Assembly (NCBI GenBank): GCA_046331625.1
Contig: JAXLQL010000007.1
Span: 186,001-250,000 of the forward strand
Length of the DNA: 64,000 nucleotides
DNA from: JAXLQL01 sp046331625
Lineage (GTDB): Bacteria; Acidobacteriota; Terriglobia; Bryobacterales; Bryobacteraceae
Direction of reading: 5' to 3'
The notes below the pieces were generated by a model. The model was not told the DNA's origin and searched no databases. It was given only the letters and a program-made list of their open reading frames with translations. Of the stretch, positions 34,175 through 42,733 are shown in pieces. Both the position numbers and the translations under genes were made by a program. Position 1 is the first letter of the stretch. The number at the start of each line of letters is the position of its first letter.

Positions 34175-35391
34175 TTCAGCACCTCGTATTTGCCAGCCGC
34201 GGTCCACTCGGGGAAGCCGCGGCCCTCGACGTCGTAGACCAGCTTTCCGGCTCGTATGGTTAAAACATTTTGGAGCTGCTTCGTGCCCATCATCTTCTTG
34301 CCCCAGGCGTCTTTGAAGGCGAACGCGCCTTCGCGCATGGCGAGCACGGCCACGTCGGCGATCTTGCCTTCGCCGAGCGTTCCGACTTCGGGGAATCGCT
34401 TGATCGCCTTCGCTGGAGCCATGGTCGACTTGGCGACCGCGTCATTGAGCGGCATTCCCAGCAGCATCATCTTCGACATGCAATTGGGCATGTCGGACTG
34501 TTGAATCATGATGCTCGACGAGTGGAGATCGGTGCTGATGGTGTCGGGCCAGAAGCCCTGCTTGGTAGCGCTGACCGCGACCGGCCAGAGCATACTGCCG
34601 CCGCCGTGGCCGAGATCGAAGAGCACTCCGCGGCGGCGGGCTTCGATCGCGTATTCCTCTACTTTGCCGTTGAATCGCGAGATGATCTCCACCTGGCGGT
34701 CATTGTACATGTGCGTGTGCATGTCGCCGGGGCGCATCACGTCGAGGAGCTTCTCGCGCGAGGTCCGGCCGGCGTTGGTGAAGATCTTGTCGTCCACCAT
34801 CACGGGCACCTCGGCGAGGCGGCCTGCTTCCACGGCGCGTTTGAGCGCGTCCCAACCTGGCTTGCCGAAGTGGGCGACCTTGATTCCGACGACGAACGAG
34901 CGGTTGGCTTTGATGGCATCGGCGGTCTTGTCGGGGAGCATGTCTTCGACGTTGTCTTCCGACGAAGAACCGATCATGCCTCTGCCCGCGATGTTGATGA
35001 GCGCGAGCACGCGCGTGGCGGTGACATCGACGATCTTCTTCTTGAAGTCGGCGATGGTGCGATAGCCAGGTCCGCCGGCGTCTACCACGGTGGTGGTTCC
35101 GGCGACGAGCGCTGTGTCATCCGGATAGAGCGCCCCCGAGTAGCCGTAGGAGTGGAAGTGGAGATCGACGAGACCGGGAGTGACGTAGAGTCCGGTCACG
35201 TCGATGGCCTTACGGGCCTGCGCAGCGGGGATGTCCGCGGCGACGCGGGCCACGGTTCCATTGGCGATAGCCACGTCGCGAATGGCGTCAATGCCGTTGG
35301 CGGGGTCAATGACGCGGCCGCCTTTCAAGACGATGTCGTAGGTCTGCGCGCCGAGGGAAACCGCGGCCGCAACCAGGAGTGCGAAACGCAT
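34171..35391 (-). CDS. Exported amidohydrolase/deacetylase (dihydroorotase-like), paralogue 1
   Basis: First gene of the minus-strand operon. The 406-residue protein has a signal peptide (MRFALLVAAAVSLGAQ), the start YDIVLKGGRVIDPANGID, metal motif PGLVDLHFHSYGYSG (HxH near 74), VVDAGGPGYRT, GIKVAHFGKPGW (Lys candidate near 157), MHTHMYNDRQVEI, FDLGHGGGSMLW and STDLHSSS. It is a paralogue of the next gene with the same motif order. Its start faces the radical SAM gene across a gap of about 70 bases that holds a perfect short dyad. The operon of two amidohydrolases, a Tat protein and a dipeptidase points to periplasmic breakdown of modified peptides or cyclic amides; that reading is inference. 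Confidence 0.87.
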   Translation of the reverse strand: MRFALLVAAAVSLGAQTYDIVLKGGRVIDPANGIDAIRDVAIANGTVARVAADIPAAQARKAIDVTGLYVTPGLVDLHFHSYGYSGALYPDDTALVAGTTTVVDAGGPGYRTIADFKKKIVDVTATRVLALINIAGRGMIGSSSEDNVEDMLPDKTADAIKANRSFVVGIKVAHFGKPGWDALKRAVEAGRLAEVPVMVDDKIFTNAGRTSREKLLDVMRPGDMHTHMYNDRQVEIISRFNGKVEEYAIEARRRGVLFDLGHGGGSMLWPVAVSATKQGFWPDTISTDLHSSSIMIQQSDMPNCMSKMMLLGMPLNDAVAKSTMAPAKAIKRFPEVGTLGEGKIADVAVLAMREGAFAFKDAWGKKMMGTKQLQNVLTIRAGKLVYDVEGRGFPEWTAAGKYEVLK

Positions 35392-35397
35392 ATCGCT

Positions 35398-35410
35398 TGA
35401 CAGTATGTCA
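35398..35410. promoter_or_regulatory. Perfect short dyad between divergent genes
   Basis: TGACA-GTA-TGTCA is a perfect 5-bp inverted repeat, seven bases before the amidohydrolase ATG at 35391 and 50 bases before the radical SAM gene. On the minus strand CATACT inside it could serve as a -10 box, so a bound protein would block that promoter. Confidence 0.35.
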
Positions 35411-35444
35411 GACCATGACCACCCCTCGCTTTCGCGGCTTCCTT

Positions 35445-35453
35445 TGCTACCAT
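35445..35453 (+). promoter_or_regulatory. Extended -10 promoter of the radical SAM gene
   Basis: TGC-TACCAT fits the extended -10 pattern TGnTAnnAT. The chosen ATG (35462) follows eight bases later, so transcription would begin at or next to the start codon. The identical nine bases precede the APC permease gene at 58751. Confidence 0.45.
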
Positions 35454-35461
35454 GCGCCTAT

Positions 35462-37219
35462 ATGCCCGTGCCTGGGAAACTCATCGTCCTTACTGCCCCT
35501 ATCACTGAAACCATTGACCACGCCGGCTACTTCATCCAGATGGCGATCGCTTCTCTGCCGATCTGGCTGGAGCGGATTCTGGACGGCAAGTACCCGAAGT
35601 GGAGAACGGTGGAGCGCAACGAAGACGGATCGGCGAAGTACATGCCGGCTGGGTTGAGGACCCTGGAAGCTTCGCTTCTGCGGGAATTTTCGCCCGACGA
35701 CGTGGTGTGCTGCTATCCCGATGACCTGGACCAATTCATCGGCGAGCGTACGCGCGTGGTGGCGTGCTCGACGCACAATCCGCTGGGCGTGACGTTCGCG
35801 GCCGGGGTGTACACGTCGATCTTCGGGTCATCACGCGAACCGATCAATTCACACTACGCGAAGAAAATGTTTTCGACGATCAAGGCGAGTCCGCACAAGG
35901 CGAACTTCAAGGTGATCGTGGGCGGATCGGGCGGATGGCAGGTTACGCAGACGAACGCGTTCGAGGAACTGGGCGTCGACTGCGTGGTGGAAGGGCGCAG
36001 CGAATCCGAGGACACGATGGAGCTGTTCCGGAAAGCGATCCGTGGGGAAGCGCTGCCGAAGCAGGTGGACGTGAAGCATCCAACGGACCGCGAAGCGCTG
36101 CTGATTCCCTCGCGCCGGACGACGTTCGGAGTGGTAGAGATGACCACGGGCTGCGGGCGGCGATGCCAGTTCTGCGTGCCGGATCTCAATCCACAGATCG
36201 ATGTCCCAAAGGACAAGATCATGGAAGCGGTGCGCGCCAACGTGCGCGAGGGCAACGGGCAGATCTCGCTCGCCACCGAGGACATGTTCATCTGGGGCCA
36301 GGTGCACACCTCGACGCCGTTCTACTTCCCGAATCGTGAGGCGCTGCTGGATCTGTATGGCTCGATCGTCAATGAGCCCGGCGTGAACAACCACATTCTC
36401 AGCCACTGCACCATCGCGCCGGCGGTGGTGGATCCGCTGCTGATCAAGAAGCTATCCGATATGCTGCTCGACAAGAGCCCGATCACGCTGCCGATGTATT
36501 CGACGCATCCGAAGAAGAAGATCCTGGCGCCGCTGGTGGGTCTCGAAACCGCTTCGGTACGGTTGGCAAAGAAAATCATGCCGTCGAAGGGGATTCCGTT
36601 CCCGATCGACGACTGGCCGAGCGTGTTCCTGGAAGGCCTGCGCGTGATGAACGAGAACAACTGGTTCCCGGCGGTGACGCTGATCGTCGGGGCTCCCGAC
36701 GAGACGGAAGAAGATGTGAAGGCGACGCTCGACTTGATCTACGAGACGGAGAAACGCGGCCTGTTCGCGTTCTTCATCCCGTCGATCTTCACGCCGCTGC
36801 ATGACACGCGCATGGAGCACAAGAAGGGCGTGGACGAAACGAAGAAGATGACGCGGCTGCAGTGGCAGTTGATGATGAAGTGCTGGAAGATGAATCTGCG
36901 GCCCGGCAACTACAGTTGGTGGGCTCCGATGGTGTGGCGCTTCGGAGCGGTGGCGATGTGGCTGTGGAAGCTGAGGAAGATCAATGGTCCGAACTTCACG
37001 TGGCCGCTGCTGAATTTCGCGAGCGCGCTGCCTGAGAAGATGATGGCCAAGATGGGCAAGGTCTACATCGGCAAGCTCGAGAACACCAAGTCGCGCAAAG
37101 AATTGGTGAAGGGGATGCGGCCGCAGCATTGGCAGTACCTTCGCGCGGATAACGGCGATGTTCCGGAAGGCGCGATGGCGGCGGCTTCGGCTGGGGATTC
37201 GTTGAAGGTGTTGGCGTAG
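35462..37219 (+). CDS. B12-binding domain radical SAM protein
   Basis: The 585-residue protein has an N-terminal cobalamin-binding-like region (KLIVLTAPITETIDHAGYFIQMA; DDVVCCYPDDLDQFIG; FKVIVGGSGGWQV, about 1-165) and a radical SAM domain with CxxxCxxC (TTGCGRRCQFC, Cys 231, 235 and 238) that binds a 4Fe-4S cluster. Later segments (LVGLETASVRLAKKIM, VTLIVGAPDETEEDV) are typical of the core barrel. The C-terminal 120 residues are basic and aromatic and may associate with membrane. Members make methyl transfers or ring changes in lipid or pigment synthesis, but no pathway gene lies nearby, so the substrate is unknown. ATG 35462 is preferred because a promoter element lies between it and the earlier in-frame start. 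Confidence 0.85.
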   Translation: MPVPGKLIVLTAPITETIDHAGYFIQMAIASLPIWLERILDGKYPKWRTVERNEDGSAKYMPAGLRTLEASLLREFSPDDVVCCYPDDLDQFIGERTRVVACSTHNPLGVTFAAGVYTSIFGSSREPINSHYAKKMFSTIKASPHKANFKVIVGGSGGWQVTQTNAFEELGVDCVVEGRSESEDTMELFRKAIRGEALPKQVDVKHPTDREALLIPSRRTTFGVVEMTTGCGRRCQFCVPDLNPQIDVPKDKIMEAVRANVREGNGQISLATEDMFIWGQVHTSTPFYFPNREALLDLYGSIVNEPGVNNHILSHCTIAPAVVDPLLIKKLSDMLLDKSPITLPMYSTHPKKKILAPLVGLETASVRLAKKIMPSKGIPFPIDDWPSVFLEGLRVMNENNWFPAVTLIVGAPDETEEDVKATLDLIYETEKRGLFAFFIPSIFTPLHDTRMEHKKGVDETKKMTRLQWQLMMKCWKMNLRPGNYSWWAPMVWRFGAVAMWLWKLRKINGPNFTWPLLNFASALPEKMMAKMGKVYIGKLENTKSRKELVKGMRPQHWQYLRADNGDVPEGAMAAASAGDSLKVLA

Positions 37220-37401
37220 CGGGCGCTGCCCGTTTCAGCGGAGGCGGCAGCCGGCCCGGACCGCCACGCCCCGCTTGGTGCACCGCCGGGGTCATCCCAG
37301 ACTGCTGCTGGATCAGGAAACGTGTCGCGGTGTTCCCGCGCTTGGTCGTGCCATCCAGTTGAGGCAAATCGACCCGCGTTTCCGCCATACGGTCTAGAGT
37401 C

Positions 37402-40104
37402 ATGAACAAAGCTCTCTCCGTATCCCTGTTGCTGGGAGTCCATACCCTCGTCCTCATTGCCCAGACGGCCCCTTCTGGCCCCTCCTACGCCTGGGTTCGC
37501 AAGGCCTTCATCGGTACGCCGCTGACTGGCAACGGCGGCCCCGCGATCGATGCCGCCATCAAGAATCCGCGCGCGATCGCCTACGAACCCGACGGGAGCC
37601 TGCTAATCCTCGACCAAGGCAACTACCAGATCCGCCGGGCGAAGCCGAACGGGACCATCGTGGGCGTACATGTGCTTACCGCCTTCTGCCGCGACATGAA
37701 GCGAGGGCGCGACGGCACGCTCTACCTTTCCAGTCCCGGCAAGGTATTCAAGATTCTGCCCGGCGGGGAAACGCGGACCGTAGCGGGAAATGGCCAGGTC
37801 GGTGTGAGCGCCGATGGCGGACAGGCCACATCGGTGCCGCTCACCGCAGAAGTATGGGGATTGGCTGTGGACGACAGCTCGGGCACGGTCTACTTCGTCG
37901 ATGGCAATCGCGTGCGCAAGGCCGGCGCCGATGGCGTGATTGGGACTGTGGCAGGTACTGCGGAGCCCGGGCTCGTACCGGTTCCTCAGAGCGGACTCCC
38001 TGTCAGCAACGTGCGATTCCGGAACCCCAGCGGACTCGCGCTCGATGCGGCCGGAAATCTCTACGTCGCCGACATTGGGAACCAGTATGTTTGGCGGCTC
38101 ACCCGCGCCGGGCAGGTGTTTCGTGCCGCTGGCACGGGCTCGAGCACCGGCAATCTTTCCGTGCCGAATCCCAAGTCAGTGCTGGTGGATGGCAACGGCA
38201 CACTCTTCGTCGGCACCTCGCGTATCGGCGGTTTATATGAAGTTTCCTCTACGGGAGCGACGCGCGGAATCCTGGACGGCTCGGCGACGATTGGAGCCTT
38301 CACGATCGATGGCTTGGCTCTGGACCCTGCCGGGAAACTCGTGTTCTCCGCCGTGGATCTTCAGGGCGTCTTCCGGCTCGAGGGGTCCACCGTCACCCGG
38401 CTGGCAGGCCGCGTCCGGACAACTCCCTTGGGAACCACCCTGAGCGCCACCGAAGCACTGCTCAACGATCCGCAGGATGTCGCGCCCGACGCCGAGGGGA
38501 ATCTGCTTGTCCGGAACGGCATTCAACTCACCAACATTCTCTTGGGGAACGTCAGCATCGGAGCCGGCAATCTGTTCATGCGAGTGACGCCGGACGGCAA
38601 GCTCCGTGGCCTGGCGACAAGCATGAACCGCTCCTACACCGTCCAAGGCGATAAGTTTGCCGAGGACGAGGAGCCGTCGCGGCATACCGACGCGTTGCTG
38701 CTGCGGGATGGCAAAGGCAAGGCCCACGCGCTCTATGACAAAGCGCTCTATCGACTAACCGAGTTGCCGGATGTCGCCGGCCCCACCCAATTGGCGGATG
38801 CCAGTTTTACACAGGGCGACCAGGGAGACGGCGGGCCCTTCAATTCGATTCATCTCGGAGTCGGGAAGCTGGCATCCGTCGCGTTCGATAGCGCCGGTAA
38901 CATCTATCTGGCCGACCGCGTATACCATCGCCTGCGCAAAGTATCGGCCGCCACGAACATCATCGACGCCTTTGCCGGCGCCTCTGGCAAGCCGGGCTTT
39001 TTGGGAGACTCCGGCCCTGCGTCGTCCGCGTTGTTCAACTTCACCGTTCACACGCCCATGGCGATGGACGCCGGCGATAACCTCTACATCGGCGACGGCG
39101 GAAATCTGCGTATTCGCCGCATCAGCGCCGCGGGTATCGTCACCACGGTGGCGGGCAACGGGCAAGCCGGTCCGGTGAACGAAGCCGTGCCGGCGACCTC
39201 CTCACCGTGTCCGGAAGCCGTTTCCATCGCGTTTGACGCGTCCGGCTCAATTTACTTCGCCGCTACTGACGGGCAGATCTACACACTGACGGGAGGGCGC
39301 ATCCGCCGGTTGCAGGTCATCGACACCGTGCACGATCCGGAGGACCCGATGCGGACCGCGCCCGCCAACAACCCCACGTCACTGCGCTTCGACAAGGACG
39401 GCGACCTGATGGTGATTGACACGCTCAGCAGCGTGATCTGGAAGTTGGTGCGTAACGCGCCTGCTTCGATTGCTGTCACCAGCGGAAACATTCAGACGGG
39501 CAATGTGGGAGAGGCGCTTGCCGAGCCGGTCAAGTTCCGCGTCAACGGCAGGGCTGGACTGCCGGTGGCTGGCGTACCCGTTGCCGTGGAGGTAGCCTCC
39601 GGTCCGGCGACGGTGAGTCCGGCAACCCTCACCACTGGCGCAGATGGAGTTGCGGGATTCACCGTGCGGATTACCGGCGCCGGCGCCGTCATCATTCGTG
39701 TGACCACTCTGGGTGTTCCGCCGGTCGAGGTACGAGCCACGGGTGCGGGGTCCTCGAAGTCGCTGACGGTCACGCCCGAAGCCTTGTCATTCGTTGGAAC
39801 TACGGGCGAGAGTGCTGCCACTCCTCCTGAACCGCAGATCATCGCTGTGGGCGAAGCTGGTGTTGAGTTCGAAGTCGCGGCAGCAGTGGAAGGTGACGTT
39901 TCCTGGCTTGCGGTGGAGAAGGTGGAAGGCGGCGTGAGCGTAAGAGTTACCGAGGTCGCATCGCTTCCGGAAGGCACGTACAAGGGCTCTGTGACGGTGA
40001 GTGCGCAGGGCGCCACTCCCTCGCGGCGCGTTGTCCCAGTGGAGTTGGTGATGAGGTCTCCTTCGACGGTTTCGGAATCCCGCCGTCGGGGACAAGTGCG
40101 TTAG
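37402..40104 (+). CDS. Secreted NHL-repeat beta-propeller protein with C-terminal beta domains
   Basis: The 900-residue protein begins with a signal peptide (MNKALSVSLLLGVHTLVLIAQ). Many NHL-type blades follow through about residue 690, for example NPSGLALDAAGNLYVADIGNQYVWRL, VAFDSAGNIYLADRVYHRLRKV and MAMDAGDNLYIGDGGNLRIRRI. Then comes an Ig-like domain (FRVNGRAGLPVAGVPVAVEV, about 705-790) and a BACON-like end (LTVTPEALSFVGTTGE...WLAVEKVEGGVSV, about 795-885). It is probably exposed or outer-membrane attached and binds other molecules; no catalytic site is seen. Gene borders are clear: a 182-base gap on the left without a gene, and an unassigned stretch on the right. Confidence 0.83.
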   Translation: MNKALSVSLLLGVHTLVLIAQTAPSGPSYAWVRKAFIGTPLTGNGGPAIDAAIKNPRAIAYEPDGSLLILDQGNYQIRRAKPNGTIVGVHVLTAFCRDMKRGRDGTLYLSSPGKVFKILPGGETRTVAGNGQVGVSADGGQATSVPLTAEVWGLAVDDSSGTVYFVDGNRVRKAGADGVIGTVAGTAEPGLVPVPQSGLPVSNVRFRNPSGLALDAAGNLYVADIGNQYVWRLTRAGQVFRAAGTGSSTGNLSVPNPKSVLVDGNGTLFVGTSRIGGLYEVSSTGATRGILDGSATIGAFTIDGLALDPAGKLVFSAVDLQGVFRLEGSTVTRLAGRVRTTPLGTTLSATEALLNDPQDVAPDAEGNLLVRNGIQLTNILLGNVSIGAGNLFMRVTPDGKLRGLATSMNRSYTVQGDKFAEDEEPSRHTDALLLRDGKGKAHALYDKALYRLTELPDVAGPTQLADASFTQGDQGDGGPFNSIHLGVGKLASVAFDSAGNIYLADRVYHRLRKVSAATNIIDAFAGASGKPGFLGDSGPASSALFNFTVHTPMAMDAGDNLYIGDGGNLRIRRISAAGIVTTVAGNGQAGPVNEAVPATSSPCPEAVSIAFDASGSIYFAATDGQIYTLTGGRIRRLQVIDTVHDPEDPMRTAPANNPTSLRFDKDGDLMVIDTLSSVIWKLVRNAPASIAVTSGNIQTGNVGEALAEPVKFRVNGRAGLPVAGVPVAVEVASGPATVSPATLTTGADGVAGFTVRITGAGAVIIRVTTLGVPPVEVRATGAGSSKSLTVTPEALSFVGTTGESAATPPEPQIIAVGEAGVEFEVAAAVEGDVSWLAVEKVEGGVSVRVTEVASLPEGTYKGSVTVSAQGATPSRRVVPVELVMRSPSTVSESRRRGQVR

Positions 40105-40951
40105 CGAAGCACTGTCGCGAGGCCGGCTCTGGTGGGCCGGCCTGTGAGCTATCCGGGTCAGTTCAGCCGCGTGCGGGAATCCTGATCGATGTGTTCTTGG
40201 ATCCCTCTCCGGTGGCGCCGGAACGAGATCACACTCGACATCAACACTACGGATCTGGCTTCCATGGTAAGCAGGAGGGCGGTTCTCCTACGGTTATGCC
40301 GGGCCGCCGATGGGCGGCGAATACGAAGTGGAGTACGGTGGCCGGGGTGCGGATCCGTTGGAGGGACTCGGGTTCTTGGTGCGACAACTTGATGAGCCGG
40401 TGCCCCAACAATCGATTGTTGGATCGGCCCGAAGCAGGCCGCAGACTGGCCAAGCAGGGCGCGTGTTTCACCAAGTTCGGAGTTCCGTACGTGGCACCTG
40501 GGATCGAGCCCGGCGTGTGATCGTCAATGCCGAGCATATCGAAGGGAAGGCCCGCGTTCATTCCGACTTCGCTGAAGGCGATGAGCAGGTTCGCAAAGAG
40601 CCTATCCGAGGAAGCTTTTGCGCGCGCCGGAACAACGGGGAAACTCATCAAGGAGCGCTTCCTATCGTTCGCCGGCGGGGTCAGTGGTTTCGATCGCGTG
40701 CGCCGAGCAGCTCCGGATCCACTTCTCAGTGATCACCTATGCGGCTGCGCCAGTGTGATGGTGAACGTTTCCATTGAGAATCCGCACCCGGCCACGACTT
40801 CGCTAGATCGGCGCCATCGGAAGCGTTCGACGAATGCTCATGCAAATCCAGAAGCCTGAGGCAGCGTTCACTTGGTTCAGAAGCGTCCGCCACAAGTCGG
40901 CGACCGGGTTCCCAAGTGACAGAGCACTGGGATCGAAGGTGTTGGCGTAGA
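40105..40951. other. Unassigned 0.85-kb stretch, possibly a decayed gene
   Basis: Between the NHL protein and the zinc-ribbon gene several frames of 60-140 codons overlap on both strands, but none has a signal peptide, domain motif or consistent codon use. The longest minus-strand frame (40247-40651) and plus-strand frames (40310-40732, 40527-40859) look equally unlikely. A worn-out gene is the best guess. I see no tRNA, repeat copy or terminator in it. Confidence 0.4.
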
Positions 40952-41941
40952 CTACTCGTCGAAGCTGCGGAAGAACGCCGCGCTATCCATTACTTCAGGA
41001 CTTGCGCCTACGCCCGCCGGCAGAATCATGCCGAACGACAGGAAGCGCCGCAAGAAGCTTTCGCGCTCGGAGATCGACACCCAGTGCAGCTTTGCGCGCT
41101 CGCCCGGATCGTTGAAGAATCCCACGCCGCCTTTGCGTAGCCGCCCATCGGCCCACGAGTCCACCATCTTGCCGTTGACCGCCGTCGTGTAGTGCGTACC
41201 ACGCACTCCGACCTTGATCTCGTACATGGTGCTGTCGTCCACCGCCGAGAGCGGAATCGGCAATCGCACCTTGCTCGTCTGCATGCCGTTCACCATCGCG
41301 TAGCGCACGATCTCGGCGCGTGTGATCTGGCCGCCCTGCTTGGTAAGCGAAAGCTTCGTGGCGTAGTAGTTGCGCGAATCCGAGGCACGGAACGTCCAGC
41401 CCACCGCTCGGTTCTCGATCTGTGTGCCGAAGGCGACCGAATAGTCGCGCAGACCGAGCGTCGGCCTCCACAGGCGCAGGTCGCCGATCTGGATGGAATC
41501 GCCGATCTTGTTCCAGCTCGAGAACGATCCTCCGGCCGGAGCCCAATTGCGCAGATCGGCCGTGAAGTCTTCCCGCATCGACAGCGCGCCGTGTGACGGG
41601 ATCAGGCTTTGGAGCCGAGAGCCCACGGTCGCAGGAGGCAGGTAGTCCGCCGTCTTTGACAGGATCTGCCCGCCTTGTTCCGATGGCACTAACATCACCA
41701 GCAAGGTGGCGAGCACCACCAGCATGATGCCCAGCGCAGTGCCGTACGACGACGGCCGCTTCTGCGGAGCAATTTCTTCCAGGTCCGAACCAGCGTCGAA
41801 GCCCCCAAGGTGGTCCACTTCGCGCGCGACGCGCGCCGAGACCGACCGGGCCGCGAGCTTACGGTGTTCGTTGGAGCAGTATTGCCGATCCACCATAGAT
41901 CGGGCAATCCCGATTTTCGCACTGCAGTGTAGGCAACGCAT
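40952..41941 (-). CDS. Zinc-ribbon, single-membrane-span protein with LamG-like domain
   Basis: The 329-residue protein starts at ATG 41941 with a short zinc ribbon MRCLHCSAKIG...QYCSNEHRKLA (C3, C6 and a later C-x3-H pair). A transmembrane helix (TALGIMLVVLATLLVMLV, about 67-85) follows. The outer part (about 115-300) reads as a concanavalin/LamG-like jelly roll (MREDFTADLRNWAP; DLRLWRPTLGLRDYSVAFG; GWTFRASDSRNYYATKLSL; YEIKVGVRGTHYTTAVNGKMVDSW; GGVGFFNDPGERAKLHWV), the pattern of DUF1080-type domains. It could anchor a glycan-binding domain outside the membrane with a cytosolic zinc finger. Upstream in-frame residues lack these features, hence this start. Function unknown. Confidence 0.72.
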   Translation of the reverse strand: MRCLHCSAKIGIARSMVDRQYCSNEHRKLAARSVSARVAREVDHLGGFDAGSDLEEIAPQKRPSSYGTALGIMLVVLATLLVMLVPSEQGGQILSKTADYLPPATVGSRLQSLIPSHGALSMREDFTADLRNWAPAGGSFSSWNKIGDSIQIGDLRLWRPTLGLRDYSVAFGTQIENRAVGWTFRASDSRNYYATKLSLTKQGGQITRAEIVRYAMVNGMQTSKVRLPIPLSAVDDSTMYEIKVGVRGTHYTTAVNGKMVDSWADGRLRKGGVGFFNDPGERAKLHWVSISERESFLRRFLSFGMILPAGVGASPEVMDSAAFFRSFDE

Positions 41942-42104
41942 CTGTAAAGCCCTTCGGAAGCCTTTCGACTTCTGGTTCGATGCTACATCACAGTTTGGGA
42001 TATTCCTATACACTAAGCATCTTTTCACGCCGCCCTGGGGTTTCGACCTATCACAAAAGTCGAATGCTCCGTTCCGCTGGTACCAACGGACTCCGTACCG
42101 CGCT

Positions 42105-42113
42105 TGCTAAAAT
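42105..42113 (+). promoter_or_regulatory. Extended -10 promoter of the DinB-family gene
   Basis: TGC-TAAAAT is an extended -10 box with five of six consensus bases. The ATG at 42131 lies 17 bases downstream, which argues against the in-frame start at 42104. Confidence 0.5.
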
Positions 42114-42130
42114 GCAGTTTAGGACGCGCG

Positions 42131-42724
42131 ATGCCACTCCCCGCCCGCGAACAAGACGTTGCTCTCAATGCCGAACTAGAACGGCTGATCTATCAAGTGA
42201 AGGTTGTCCGCGAAGAGGCCGACGGACTGTTGTGGGGACTCGACGATGACCGCTTCAATTGGTCCCCTGGAGCCGGACGCTGGTCCATGGCCCAGTGCTT
42301 CGAGCACCTGAACGTCACCAATCGCAACATGGTCGCGAGCATCGAGAAGGCCGCTCGCGAGGGCCGCGCCGCTGGCAAGCTTTCAGACGGACCCTTCGTC
42401 TATGGTTTTCTCGCCCGCTGGTTCATCAACACACTCCAGCCTCCGGTGAAGCGCCGCTTCAAAGCGCCCGCGAACTTCCAACCCGGACCGCGCCGCAGCC
42501 TTGCCGACACCCGCGCCGAGTGGGACCGCATTCACGACAAAGTCGTCGAGCTCATCCACGCCGTCAATGGACTCGACTTGGCTCGAATCAAAGTTCCCTC
42601 TCCCGCATCGAGCCTTCTCAAGTATCCGCTCGGCGCCGCATTCTGGGTGCTGACTGGTCACGACAAGCGCCACCTGTGGCAGGCGCGCAACGTTCGCAAC
42701 GACAAGTCGTTTCCGGGCAACTGA
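42131..42724 (+). CDS. DinB-family (DinB_2) putative metalloenzyme
   Basis: The 197-residue protein is a four-helix bundle of the DinB/YfiT type. Metal-binding histidines are placed as expected: WSMAQCFEHLNVTNRN (His near 51) and LTGHDKRHLWQARNV (His near 179 and 183). Such proteins are often thiol-dependent S-transferases or of unknown activity. It precedes the BACON protein gene by nine bases and may be transcribed with it. Length and motif spacing are normal. No detail on substrate can be given. Confidence 0.83.
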   Translation: MPLPAREQDVALNAELERLIYQVKVVREEADGLLWGLDDDRFNWSPGAGRWSMAQCFEHLNVTNRNMVASIEKAAREGRAAGKLSDGPFVYGFLARWFINTLQPPVKRRFKAPANFQPGPRRSLADTRAEWDRIHDKVVELIHAVNGLDLARIKVPSPASSLLKYPLGAAFWVLTGHDKRHLWQARNVRNDKSFPGN

Positions 42725-42733
42725 GGCGCGTGC

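Noticed and set aside
36996..37457. Minus-strand frames over the gap between radical SAM and NHL genes
   Set aside because: They extend into both neighbouring genes in antisense and show no protein features.
40480..40520. tRNA-like GGGCTCGATCCC segment on the minus strand
   Set aside because: The T-arm stem does not pair and no acceptor or anticodon arm can be drawn.
37204..40950. Shared 16-base string GAAGGTGTTGGCGTAG at 37204 and near 40935
   Set aside because: A match of this length is expected by chance in a window of this size, and the flanks do not match.
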